A stretch of DNA of 64,000 nucleotides from assembly GCF_907164915.1 (NCBI RefSeq), contig NC_061862.1, positions 127,295,641 through 127,359,640 on the forward strand, read 5' to 3'. How positions within the stretch are numbered: the stretch's first letter is position 1; every line of letters begins with the position of its first letter. This document shows, piece by piece, positions 44,257-64,000 of this stretch. The stretch is from Impatiens glandulifera (lineage: Eukaryota; Streptophyta; Magnoliopsida; Ericales; Balsaminaceae). A model generated the notes under the pieces. The model saw nothing but the letters and a program-made list of their open reading frames with translations, was not told the origin of the DNA and ran no database searches. Position numbers and translations under genes: made by a program.

Positions 44257-45894
44257 TTTATAGATTTATTTTATGTATATATATAAAATAATTAATATTA
44301 GATCGCAAAACATATTAGGTTAAATATATATTTTTTATTTAAATATTTATTAAATAATTAATTTTAAATATTATTTTACATAATATTTTTTATTAATTTT
44401 TTTTATTAATAATTGTTAAAAAAACTGTTTAAAATTTTTATTTACAAAAAAATATATTAATATATTAATATTAGTTCTCTTAAATATTAATTAAATATCT
44501 CATTTCACATTTATCAACAAATTCACTCAATTTTGTAGTGATTTTATTTTCACTTCACTCAAATTAATGTTTACATATTTTAACCACCAATATCAATTTT
44601 TTACCTCTTATATTATTAATTTTAAATATTACCAACTTCTTAATTATATTTTAATTGCAATAATTCTAAATTATATAATGTTTCATTTTAATTTTTTTAT
44701 AATAATAAATAAATTTAAATAATTTCTCAATCACTTTAAAACTTTAACATGTTTAAATAAATTTATTTAAAAATTTTCTTTTTATTGTCTTATTTATTCT
44801 CTTCATCATTAACATATATGCTCTAAACAGAATAAGCTTCAGTGGTTAGAGCAGAGAGGGTTGTGGCACCATAGTGGTTGTCTTCATCCTCTAATTCATC
44901 GATGATTTTGTTATTAATCAAAAAAGAAATAAATGATAACAAATTTGATAAAACAAAAAAAAACCTTCATTTCGTTTTTTTCTCATTAACTTACCGACTT
45001 CTTCCTCTCCAATCTCTTCCCTTAATGTTGTTGGAAATACCTCCTCTGGTCCTCCCCTTATGCATAAATTTTTTAAGTTGAGTAAAAGGATAATTGTTAT
45101 GCACAATTGTTGAAACTATGTAAATCAAGAGGTCTTCTACATTTTTATTAGATGGACACATGGAACAAAAATGAAAAAAATGTTATCGATAACAGCCACA
45201 GAGCTAAAGTTGTTGATACTAACAACAAAAACACAAATTCTAAAGAGAAGATATGCATGCTACTAAATGCTCACAAACTAGTTTTTTCCTAATTCTCTAC
45301 CACTATACATGAATTATTATTATTTATACAATACTAATTAAACTTGTTCAGTATGCATATATCATCAAATTAAATGCACTCTATGTTAAATTTATTTTTT
45401 CCGAGAAAACGACAAAACATTTATTAAGAAAAGAAACGAATGCGATTACTTATTATTTTTTTAAGAAACATAATTATTTATTTGTTTATGTGTTAAAATT
45501 TGTCGTTTAAGCATACGACATAAATCATATGCATCAAAAACCCAACCAAGAAAACAATTCAACTTAAAAGTGTATATTTATCAATCCAAAAAACCAATTG
45601 AAATCTAATAAAAAAACTAAATAACTAATCAAACATTAAGCCAAACTCTTCTATCCTTAATATTCCAATCATCTTTTGGTTACCCAATTTAAACCTTCCT
45701 TCGACTCATTTGTTCAACTTATGCTCTAACCCTGTCCCATTCAGGATTTCTTTCTTTGGACTTTTTACATTATTAAATTCTTCAATTCTTTTTTCTTATC
45801 ATAACCAACCTGTCAATAATGCATTAACAATTCTAGAAACTTCTTATTCATTCTATACCATCAATTTTCACACAACGATAAACCCATGATGTTC
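41022..45894. other. Very AT-rich intergenic region with TA microsatellites
   Basis: There is no supported gene. (TA)n runs lie at about 42195-42220, 42660-42740 (about 40 dinucleotides) and 44203-44250. A palindromic MITE lies at about 43121-43295. A weak tRNA-like A-box (AGTGGTTAGAGCAGAG) lies at about 44840-44856 without a matching B-box. ORFs here (43167-43433, 44878-45081, 44918-45106) lack motifs. Confidence 0.7.
43121..43295. mobile_element. Palindromic MITE
   Basis: Left arm GAGGGAATTTGGTGAGGGAA, then TGACTTGGCAT (43125-43155), matches the reverse complement of 43236-43282. The right arm has an extra internal copy of the GAAATTTGGCG segment. The centre is pyrimidine-rich. Flanks on both sides are TATATATAG/CTATATATA, so a TSD cannot be told apart from microsatellite. 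No coding capacity. Confidence 0.75.
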
Positions 45895-47660
45895 TAAACA
45901 GTTGGCATTTTGTAGTTATTGTGAATGAGATCCACAAAGGCTATTTTAAGGGTAAAAACGACGTGAGGCAGGGGATCCCCTATCATCTTACCTTTTTGTT
46001 GTCATCATGGCGATCTTTGAGAACGTCTCTACGACGTTCTGAAAGAATCGTCCATACATCTTTTACTCATTTTGTGAGGAGGAGAAAATTACTCATTTAT
46101 GCTTTGTTGACGATTTGTTCATTCTCGTGCATACTGACGTCGATTCCATAAAAACTGTAAGAGTTGCACTAACATTTTTTTTTCTGAGGTTACAGGTTTG
46201 ACGATCAACGAGAACAAGAGATTGAAATTATATGATTGAGTAAAGGAGGAAACGAAGGCAAACATCTAAGCAACATGGCATCAAAGAAGGAAGTTTCTCA
46301 ATCAGATACTTAGGAATACCACTTACGGAAAAATAGATCCAAATCTCACACTGCGGACCACTGATTGAGAAAGTGAAGAACTCAATTTCCGGCTGGGCAA
46401 CAAAGAAACTTTCTTACGCGGGAAGAATTGAGCTAGTCAAAAGCATGGTAATGAGAATCATCAGTTACTGGTCACAACAACTCATGTTCCCGAAGAAAAT
46501 AATGAAAGAACTTGACGTACTAATGAGAAACTTTATTTGGGGAAGCAGCGAGAGAGGCGGAAAGAAAGTTAAGTGAACCGCACTTTGTAAACCAAAGGAA
46601 GAAGGCGTCATAAGGCTAAAAAACGGTGTTGAATGGAACAAAGTGTTGACGTATAAACACCTATGGGTCATCGAGAGTAAACATGAGTCACTTTGGATCA
46701 AGTGGGTTCACACCCAGTTTTTGAAACACAAAACAATGTTTGGATGAGCAAAATAAGCGAAGATATGGGATTGTCGTTAAAGAAAATATTTAAGCTAATA
46801 AATAATATTGTAGGACTATTTGACATTAGTTGGGGAGACGATAAAAACACATTGTTTTGGCATGACTCGTGGTACGAAGACCAACCGCTAATTCATAAAG
46901 AGGAATTAAAAAACGTGAGGAACAGACGAGACTACCTAGCCGCCAAAGTTAGAGATATTAAAGACGGGCTATGGAATTCGCTCCTTAGGCGAATACCGGA
47001 GGGGAAGTGCATTCTCGAACATATAAGCAACATCAAATTCAATGAAAGAAAAGACGTTCACCAATGGAAAGCCGGGGAAAACGGGAAGATGATATCAAAT
47101 AAAGTGTGGAACACCATCCGGGAGAAGGAACAAACCATAGATTGGGCTAAACTGGTTTGGTCATCAAAGGTTATCTTGAGACACCAATTCATCATATGAC
47201 TTACATTTCGGGAAAGGCTAAACATGAGAGATCGCATCAGGAAGTATATGGAGATCCCGGATACGAGCTGTCTACTATGTGAAATGAACGAATAAACAAC
47301 TGATCATCTTTTGGGGAACTGTTTATTTTCTTCGGAGCTTTGGGAAAAATTTACAAAAATATGGAGATGACCAAGTTCCCGAGAGACTGGAAAGTGATTA
47401 AGGAAGTGGCTGTGAAGAAAGAAAAAAGCACAAAATTTAAATCAAAGATATTCAAATGTGAATTCGGCTCAAAAGTTTACAACATCTAGCGGGAGAGAAA
47501 TGTGATGGCCTTCTCAAGGAATCGAAGAAGTTTAGAGAAGACCCGAGATGATACTGTAACTAATTGTAGCGCGAATATTCATACGTGGAGAAGAGCCCCG
47601 AAGAACGAATATAATTGGATCCTCTACGAAATTGGAAGGTATCATATCAGGAAGTCACCA
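45895..47660 (+). pseudogene. LINE (non-LTR) reverse transcriptase, 5'-truncated and decayed
   Basis: The reading starts inside the RT domain (FKGKNDVRQGIP, where QGDP is usual). With frame changes it continues through the active-site box CFVDDLFIL (about 46095-46120), SGWATKKLSYAGRIELVKSM (46390-46450), FIWGSSE and WNKVLTYKHLW. It then enters a zf-RVT region: WAKLVWSSKVILRHQFI, FRERLNMRDRI and CLLCEMNE*TTDHLL (up to about 47330). Open pieces are 46373-46576 and 46693-47199. It ends in unreadable sequence near 47660. This is a dead plant L1-type copy. No target duplication was recognised. Confidence 0.92.
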
Positions 47661-47789
47661 AAAATGCTGATATTTTAGCGAGATAAATGTTGTTTGAACT
47701 TGTTTGTAATTCCATTATTTTGACTGTTACGAACAAAAATTTTCTAGGCATGTCTAGAAAAATTTAATAACGCTTTGTTTTTTTTCCCT

Positions 47790-48113
47790 TTTTTGAATTC
47801 TAAAAGCCTATATATAGAGAATGATTATTTCCTTCTTTAGAATTCGAAAAGCATATATATATTTACATTGTAAATGAGTTGTAGAGCGTAGTGAGACTAA
47901 AACCTAGAATATACAGAGAGTTAGAATTTGTAATTATAACTCTATTGAATCGATTCTCCGAAAGTATGACGTAGGAAATTGTTGGTGCGAACTTGGGTAA
48001 AACTCTTGTGTCGTTATTTTGTTTATTCTTTGTTTTTACGTTATTGTTCTACATTCATCACGATTGCTATATTTTCGTTTTTCATTATTCGGGTGATAGT
48101 TTTCACAATAAAC
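47790..48113 (+). mobile_element. LTR end fragment with mutated primer-binding site
   Basis: The stretch has the style of a plant retrotransposon LTR R/U5: GACGTAGGAAATTGTTGGTG, ACTTGGGTAAAACTCTTGTG, then T-rich sequence ending GTTTTCACA. It is followed by ACTGGTAACACTCG, which could be a decayed TGGTATCAGAGC site. No coding part of such an element follows, so it is a fragment. Confidence 0.4.
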
Positions 48114-50200
48114 TGGTAACACTCGTCTATTCTATTTGAATTGCACAAGTTATCAACCAAATTATTGTAGAGCACTAAATCAGCTTACAATTAAATGGTC
48201 CCATTTTACGTAACAAATCCAAGGCAACATCCAATTTACAGGCACAACATAGACCATTTATTACTTTAGGCAATCAAGATGTTCTATGAAGTGGAATTCT
48301 AAAGTATAATTGGTAAGTTTTCTTGAATGATAACATGTTTTAATTTATTGGTAATAGTAACTGAAGTTCATTATGTTCTTTGAAAAAAGTGCATTAGGCA
48401 TGAATTTGGTCGACCGTTCCAACAAGAGGTTGTATTAATCGCGTCAATCAATAAGGAATGAAATGATCCTGACAGAATCACAAGTGGATACTAGGTATGG
48501 AGTTTCACCTACTCAGACAATGCGCCATGTTTCATATGATCAAATCAATTCGATGACAAAAACATTTAATGAACAAAAGAATAATTGATAGTATTGTTAG
48601 GAGCACTCAAAAAATGTTTTGATGAAAATCATGAAAAATATGTGGGAGAAAGAAAATCAAATTGAGATAATGTTATCAATGCAACTATTAAGAGAGTTTA
48701 GTTCCAAGTTTATTTAACTTTTTCGATTTAGAGCTTAAAGTTTGCAGACTTTCCCTCCTTTTATGTTTATTATTTATGTTGAACCCTCTTACTTAATTAA
48801 TTAATTAGTTAATGTCATGACTTTGAAATTATAAATTACATTTATTCACATAGTTCTAGCAATTTTTTGTTTTGATTTTTAATTTAATATAAATTATGAA
48901 AACATTTTCTTTCCAATTAGAGATTTTTTGGTATAATAAATTGGTGCTAGTAAAATTTAGAAATATGTGGTATTTTCTTTCTATTTATTAATAATAACTT
49001 TATATAGATGTAATTAATAAACTTGTGTGAATCAAGTTTATTAAATTTGTGATAGTGTTTCGTGACCTAATTAGCATTTTATTTATTTTTGTCCTCGTGT
49101 TAAGTAAATCCCGACTTAGTTTACATTATATTATTTTACAGTCTCACTGCGACAAAATTTCCGTCATGTACCATCTTACAAAGTCACCGTAGTTTTTTAA
49201 GAACAAATTTGAAATGAGTTTTCAAAAATATTAAAATGTTGCATGAAAAATTACTTAACACGTGACTCGATGATGTCTAAGTCGATCGATAAATAACATT
49301 GTACTAACATATTTGAAAATTGATATATGAAATATTTATATTATTATTAGTATTTTATCCACAATTTTATTAATAGAAAACTTAATTTTAAAAATAATTT
49401 TATAATGTAGTGATTTTTAATGATCCCGTTGGTTTCAGTCTTCTACTTTTAGTTTTAAAAAAAATGATAATAGAAGCATATACGAGGATGCACGAGTCGA
49501 TGAAGTCCATAAAAAAATTGATATCAAGGCCTTAAATATATCCATTGATTTTGTTGTTGTAAATTCATGACAGGACGATGTTATCGAGGGGAGCCGACAC
49601 AAGAATGAAATACAAAATTGAAAAGGGTTTGCGACATTTTGCTTCGTCATCTCAGTTTTATATAAGCAATGTCTTACTATATATGTTTCATTTAGGATGG
49701 TAATTATGTATCCGACAAATTTATTAGTTTTAGTTGCTTGTTGAACACGTACCATATGCGTATCTATTATTTGTCTAAATATATATATATATATATGTAT
49801 AATCATTACAAAACTTATAAATGTTACCTTCAAATAAATCTTATGCATAGATTAATAAAATAAAATAAAATAAAAAGAGTAATCTTTACTACAAAGCTTA
49901 TATGTTACTTTTAAATGAATTAAAATTAGGTGATCTCTTTTTACTAAACAACCAAACATCCCTTAATATCTGATTTTGTCATTGGTAGGAAGGAATAAAG
50001 AAGACTATTTTGAAGTCAGAAAAGTGTGAGAAAAGGTCAAGAAGGAGATAAAGGAGGCAGAAAAGAGAAAGGGATCAACGCCGTAAACAATAACCGGAAA
50101 TGGCGGATTAACTTTTCGTCTTGTCATGTTATCGAATGAGTTTCATATCGAAGCCAATTTGTGTAGTTCATCAGTAATAGAATTGCGCTATAACTTTTTC
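48114..50200. other. Intergenic, no supported gene
   Basis: A minus-strand ORF of 137 codons (49435-49848) has no recognisable motif and a TA-repeat in its N-terminal part. It is not called. The last part (about 50000 onward) is richer in GC and probably includes the promoter and transcription start of the kinase gene. Confidence 0.5.
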
Positions 50201-50733
50201 CTTATGGAAGAGGAAGGGTTATATTAGACGGATCGGATTCTTCACCGTGTTTTCTGCTTGATTTTTCACGGTAATTCTACTTCTCTGTGCTCTTCCGGTT
50301 GTGGGTTGGGATTCATTCTATCTCATCAGGTTTGTATAATTTCTAGGGCTGTGTTTTTTATCCTGTCATCTTATTGGGTATCTGTAGTGTTATCTTCATG
50401 TTCAGACGGTAATTTTCTTAGTATCTGATACATGCAGATTGGGAAGCTAAAGAAGGGTTCATTTCTCTATTGATTGCGAAGTTACAGGACTTGGATCTTT
50501 TCTGTATCTGGTAATTTTTTTTATTGTTGAGAAAATCTTGAAATTTGACAACTTTTTTCTTGTAGCAAGTCATTTGATTAGGATTTGTCAATATTCTTTT
50601 GAGTCTTAGTTTGTCCATTCTTACTGATCAACCAAAAGGGTGTTTGCTTGTCAAGTGTCAACTACATAATTTAACATTATTCCTCAATGACTGTCAGTTG
50701 AATCGAGCTATATCATCGGTTGACCAAGAAGCA
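50201..50733 (+). promoter_or_regulatory. Probable 5' UTR region of the kinase gene
   Basis: The region is rich in pyrimidine blocks. An AG/GTTTGT donor-like site lies at about 50328, with acceptor-like TTGTAG near 50565, so a 5' UTR intron is possible, as in many plant kinase genes. Exact transcript ends cannot be set from sequence. Several short upstream ATGs precede the main start. Confidence 0.4.
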
Positions 50734-60703
<9,970 letters not shown>

Positions 60704-61125
60704 AATGATGAAGCTAGCGTAGAAGTTCTAACAAGATTTCTCCGATAACTGTCATCATCTTCGGTCAGATATTGTTATTAGCCAAAGAACTAACCATAAA
60801 TCTTTAAAGCAGTTATACTAAAAGTTTGAACTAGTTTGTAGACGACGAATACAACTGAATTGGTTGTATCTTTCTGATAGGTTTGGTGTAAATTCTTTAT
60901 CTGACTTTGCTTGGATTATGTTCTTTTATCTTTATTTCTTTTCTTTTTTGGATATATTGACTGTATACAAATGTTGGCAGCAATTATCTTATGGTATAAG
61001 GATGATCAAGTTAAGGATTCTCAACTTACATTGTCCTATGCTAACTCCTCTTTGTATTTGTTTGTGTTTGAATAATGTGTTAGAATTATTTTAAATTTTG
61101 TTTTTGAATTTAGGAAGCTAATAAA
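60704..61125 (+). terminator. 3' UTR of the kinase gene with possible poly(A) signal
   Basis: After the TAA at 60701-60703 comes T-rich DNA typical of plant 3' UTRs. AATAAA at 61120-61125 is the clearest signal, with weaker AATAAT earlier. The true cleavage site is unknown. Confidence 0.4.
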
Positions 61126-61839
61126 TTTCATATAGTCTCAATTTAAGACGTTTTTATATGAACAGAAAAAGTTCATAATTTATGTTTCCTAATTACTAAA
61201 ATTTTATTTTTTAAGAAAATAATATGTTTTTAGAAATTAGAATTAATAGTAAATAAACACTAACACATAAAACTATTAATTTTGGTTACATCTTAAAAAA
61301 GACATTGTATTTAACATTTATTTTTTTATTTTCATAATTTATTAATTAATAATTATTTTTGAAAATCAATATCTCATATTTATTTAGTAATATATTTTTT
61401 TAAGAATAAAGATAGGGGTGCCTTGCCAGCGGGATTATTTTTATAAATAAATTACAATTTTTTTTTTCATGTCTTCTACTTTTTTTTATCAATTTTGTTT
61501 TCTCTATTACTCGATTTTTATTTTTCCTCTCAAAAGTCAAATATATAAGGAGAAGAATGAAGATGAGGCGATTTGTTAGGACATATCAGATCTTTGACGT
61601 TTTAAGGAAATAGTTCATTAATGAGGTAACTCAATAATGAAATTTTCGACCGATCTCATCAGACATTCTCTTGGCCTCTTGTTTAGATCTCCATCATCAA
61701 AAAGGTCACTAAAATCTCTTCAAATGCACATAAAATTCTTCTTAATGTATTATTAAATGATTCGGTTCATTTCTTATTTTCTTCTTTTCTATTATAAAAT
61801 GTTGTTGTATTAATTTATAAGAAATTACCGTTCAACTTT

Positions 61840-62600
61840 AAAAAATGTTATATTGTTTAATGTAACTCTTTGTTAATTATACTTAATACCTTTGTTAATG
61901 CAATTCATTGTGTACATATCTAAAATGTTAGGTTTATGAAACATGTACTATAATGTTTATCTAAAATGTTATGTTTATTAATTTGTATTGTTATTTTTAT
62001 TAACCTAAAATGTTAGGTTTATTAACCTGAAGTGTAATGTCTGATATACTGAAATGTATTGTCATTTAAACTGAAGTATAATGTCTTAAATATTAAATTA
62101 TAATTTTTTACAATAAACATTAATATTTTTTAAAAATTAACTAAATTGTGTTTTTTTAAAAATTAATTTATTTACACGTAATGTCTGATACACTAAACTG
62201 TGATGTCATTTAAGCTAAAGTGTAACGTTTTATATACTGAAGTGTAATTTCTTTTACACAAAACATTAACGTTTTTTAAAACACAACTAAATTGTATTTT
62301 AAATTAAAGTTAAAATTCTTATATATTAATATTATATTAATATGTATTTTTTTATTTTGAAGTAATGCTTGATATACTGAGGTGTAATATCTGATATACT
62401 AAAGTGTAATGTTTGATATACTGAATTCTAATGTCATTTAAATTGAAGTGTAACGTTTTATATACCGAAGTATAATTTTTTTACACTAAATATTAACATT
62501 TTTAAAACTCAACTAAACTGTGTTTTAAACTGAAATTTAAAATCTTATATAGTAATTTCTTTTATACTAAACATTAACGTTTTTTAAAATTCAACTAAAA
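61840..62600. repeat. Degenerate repeat of about 200 bp, three to four copies
   Basis: The order TGTCTGATATACTGAAATGT, ATGTCATTTAAACTGAAGTG, ACACTAAACATTAACGTTTT, AACTCAACTAAATTGTGTTT recurs at about 62038, 62180 and 62408, with partial copies before and after (for example at 62549). Inside each copy the shorter motif CTGAAGTGTAATGT is itself repeated. Confidence 0.8.
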
Positions 62601-64000
62601 CACAAAAGGAAGTTAATATGAAAAATCACTGAAGTTATAAGAAATTAAATTTCAGTTTATCATTACCACAAAATCAATGTGTGAAACAGTTAAGATGGAA
62701 AATCAAAACGGTAGAGAGTGAATCATTATTATATATACTTATAAACCAATATGGTTAGACATTGATTCAACATTTATAGCTAGTGTCGATAAAAACTTTC
62801 TTTTGACTTCAATCGATGAAATGACATAAAAAATCTGCAATGAGAGAAGAAGTTTGCAACTTTCTGAAGTTAATAGGTGAGTTTTGATTAGAGTGATCTC
62901 AAATCTCAATACGAAAAAAGGAAAGTTGGATGATGCATCTGACCTTTCATCACAGCCTCCAAATCGCAAACGTAGGCAATGAAGATGGAGACGTCGATAC
63001 TAGTTGCTAGAACGGATTGAATCCTTGTCGTCTTCGATCTTTTCCTTGTTGCGAGCTAGAATGAAGACTCACGTCCCTGGCGGCTCATTTAGCCAGCTCG
63101 AGGTCATTGCCATTAAATCCTCTTGTGATGAAGACATGGTGACCCTTGATTGTGACTTTCAATATGTGGGGACGAACATGAAGAAGATGAGGAGAGGGGA
63201 AGAAGAAAGATGAGAGAAGAGAGAAGGGGGCTAGGGTTGGTGGAAAGGAGAGAAAAGGCGTTGTTTTGTAAAAACTGTGTCTTATTTTTTTCCACGTGAC
63301 TTTCATATATTCTCGACACTAAATTATCGCGCTCATTATCATTATTCTATTGAAAATTACTAAATTTATCATTGAAATCATTTCTTAAATTTATCACTGA
63401 CCTAAAAAAATCTATTGTTTATATACTTAAGGTTGGTAAAAGTTATCAAATTTATTAAATTAACAATAATTAAATAATGATGTTAAATGTTTGTCATGTG
63501 TCAACCACGTTATAGTCGACTTTGTATTCATCCTCTCTTCTTTCGCTTTGAATTCTCTAGGTCCGTAACCAATCCTACCGGACAGAGTTAAATCAAACGT
63601 ATGAGTTGAAAATAAAAATAGATCTAAATCTCCGGGAGAAGAAAATTTAAATTTTTCAAGTTGTCCTCGAGCTCTCTCAAGTTGTTTGTCATTGACACTG
63701 CCGCCCAATGAAGACATAAGAAAATAGGTCAACATCTACTATCCAATTTATATCATATTATATTATTCTCAAATCCCTAATTTGGTATTGCTATAAAAAA
63801 CAAACAGAGAAGATTCAATAGTTGAACCTGATCGATCGCTAACGTCTTTGGATCGACAACCTATTTCCCGTCGACAATTCATTAATATGCCGGAACTTCT
63901 GCGTGGCCGTGTAAATCGTAGACAGTATCGATATCGTCACAAAATACCTAGAAAACACAAAATATCTTCAAAATAATTGACAATTCATCGAAATTATGAA
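62601..64000. other. No supported gene
   Basis: ORFs at 63004-63213 (plus), 63085-63306 (minus) and 63460-63735 (minus) have no recognisable motif. The purine-rich stretch GAAGATGAGGAGAGGGGAAG at about 63180-63250 and the denser GC content around 62950-63250 suggest exon or 5' UTR debris of some gene, but no model could be built. Confidence 0.45.

Noticed and set aside
44836..44900. tRNA or SINE at AGTGGTTAGAGCAGAG
   Set aside because: Only an A-box-like half is seen. No B-box or tail could be found.
49435..49848. 137-codon minus-strand ORF upstream of the kinase gene
   Set aside because: No domain or splice structure. It includes a TA microsatellite and has no support as a gene.
63004..63735. 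Three ORFs of 69-91 codons near the right edge
   Set aside because: They overlap on both strands, lack motifs, and no exon chain could be made.

Overview
The window is nuclear DNA from a flowering plant, most likely a eudicot. It is AT-rich, has GT-AG introns, and carries typical angiosperm transposons (Mutator-like, Sirevirus-type Ty1-copia, hAT, LINE) plus one intact plant NDR-type protein kinase gene. The species cannot be named from sequence alone.

Positions 1 to about 24780 form a nested transposon complex. The oldest layer looks like a large Mutator-like element of the kind that carries a ULP/SENP-like protease gene (KI-type MULE). A decayed transposase lies on the plus strand at the left. 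A long decayed gene on the minus strand runs from a DUF1985-like N-terminus near 23450, through amplified charged-repeat exons, to a Ulp1 protease domain ending at 8817. Two Ty1-copia retrotransposons, both on the minus strand, are inserted in it. Element 1 (3299-8757, TSD TAGTA) lies just past the protease stop codon. Element 2 (9237-19896, TSD TACTC) lies inside the protease reading frame. Element 1 has lost nearly all of pol. Element 2 keeps gag, protease, integrase, reverse transcriptase and RNase H, all broken by stops, plus an uninterrupted third ORF of 295 codons between pol and the 3' LTR.

Positions 24781-36480 are gene-poor. They hold an inverted repeat, TA microsatellites, a tRNA-like fragment, an 87-92 bp minisatellite, a FAR1-like pseudogene (minus) and a 5'-truncated copy of the element 2 family (about 30650-34123, plus strand) with its own third-ORF fragment and an LTR built largely from a 28 bp palindromic repeat. 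Positions 36481-39311 are a tandem triplication of a unit of about 360 bp. Its middle copy received a deletion-derivative hAT element (36858-38577) with a perfect 8 bp TSD.

The right half contains two probable host genes. One is a small intronless C2H2 zinc-finger gene with EAR-type motifs (40635-40952, minus). The other is an NDR-family AGC kinase gene (50734-60703, plus) with 13 coding exons that join without a frame break into 525 codons. Between them are a very AT-rich stretch with a palindromic MITE, a truncated LINE (about 45895-47660) and an LTR fragment. The kinase introns carry a Mutator-type MITE with a 10 bp TSD, a tandem duplication of about 360 bp and LTR-like debris. After the kinase lies a diffuse repeat block (about 61840-62600) and no convincing gene up to 64000.

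No operon-like or defence-like system is present. The most unusual features are the tandem exon-intron amplification in the MULE-borne protease gene, the intact third ORF of the decayed Sirevirus-like element, the palindromic-unit arrays inside the LTRs, and the tandem triplication of an LTR-end/PPT junction.
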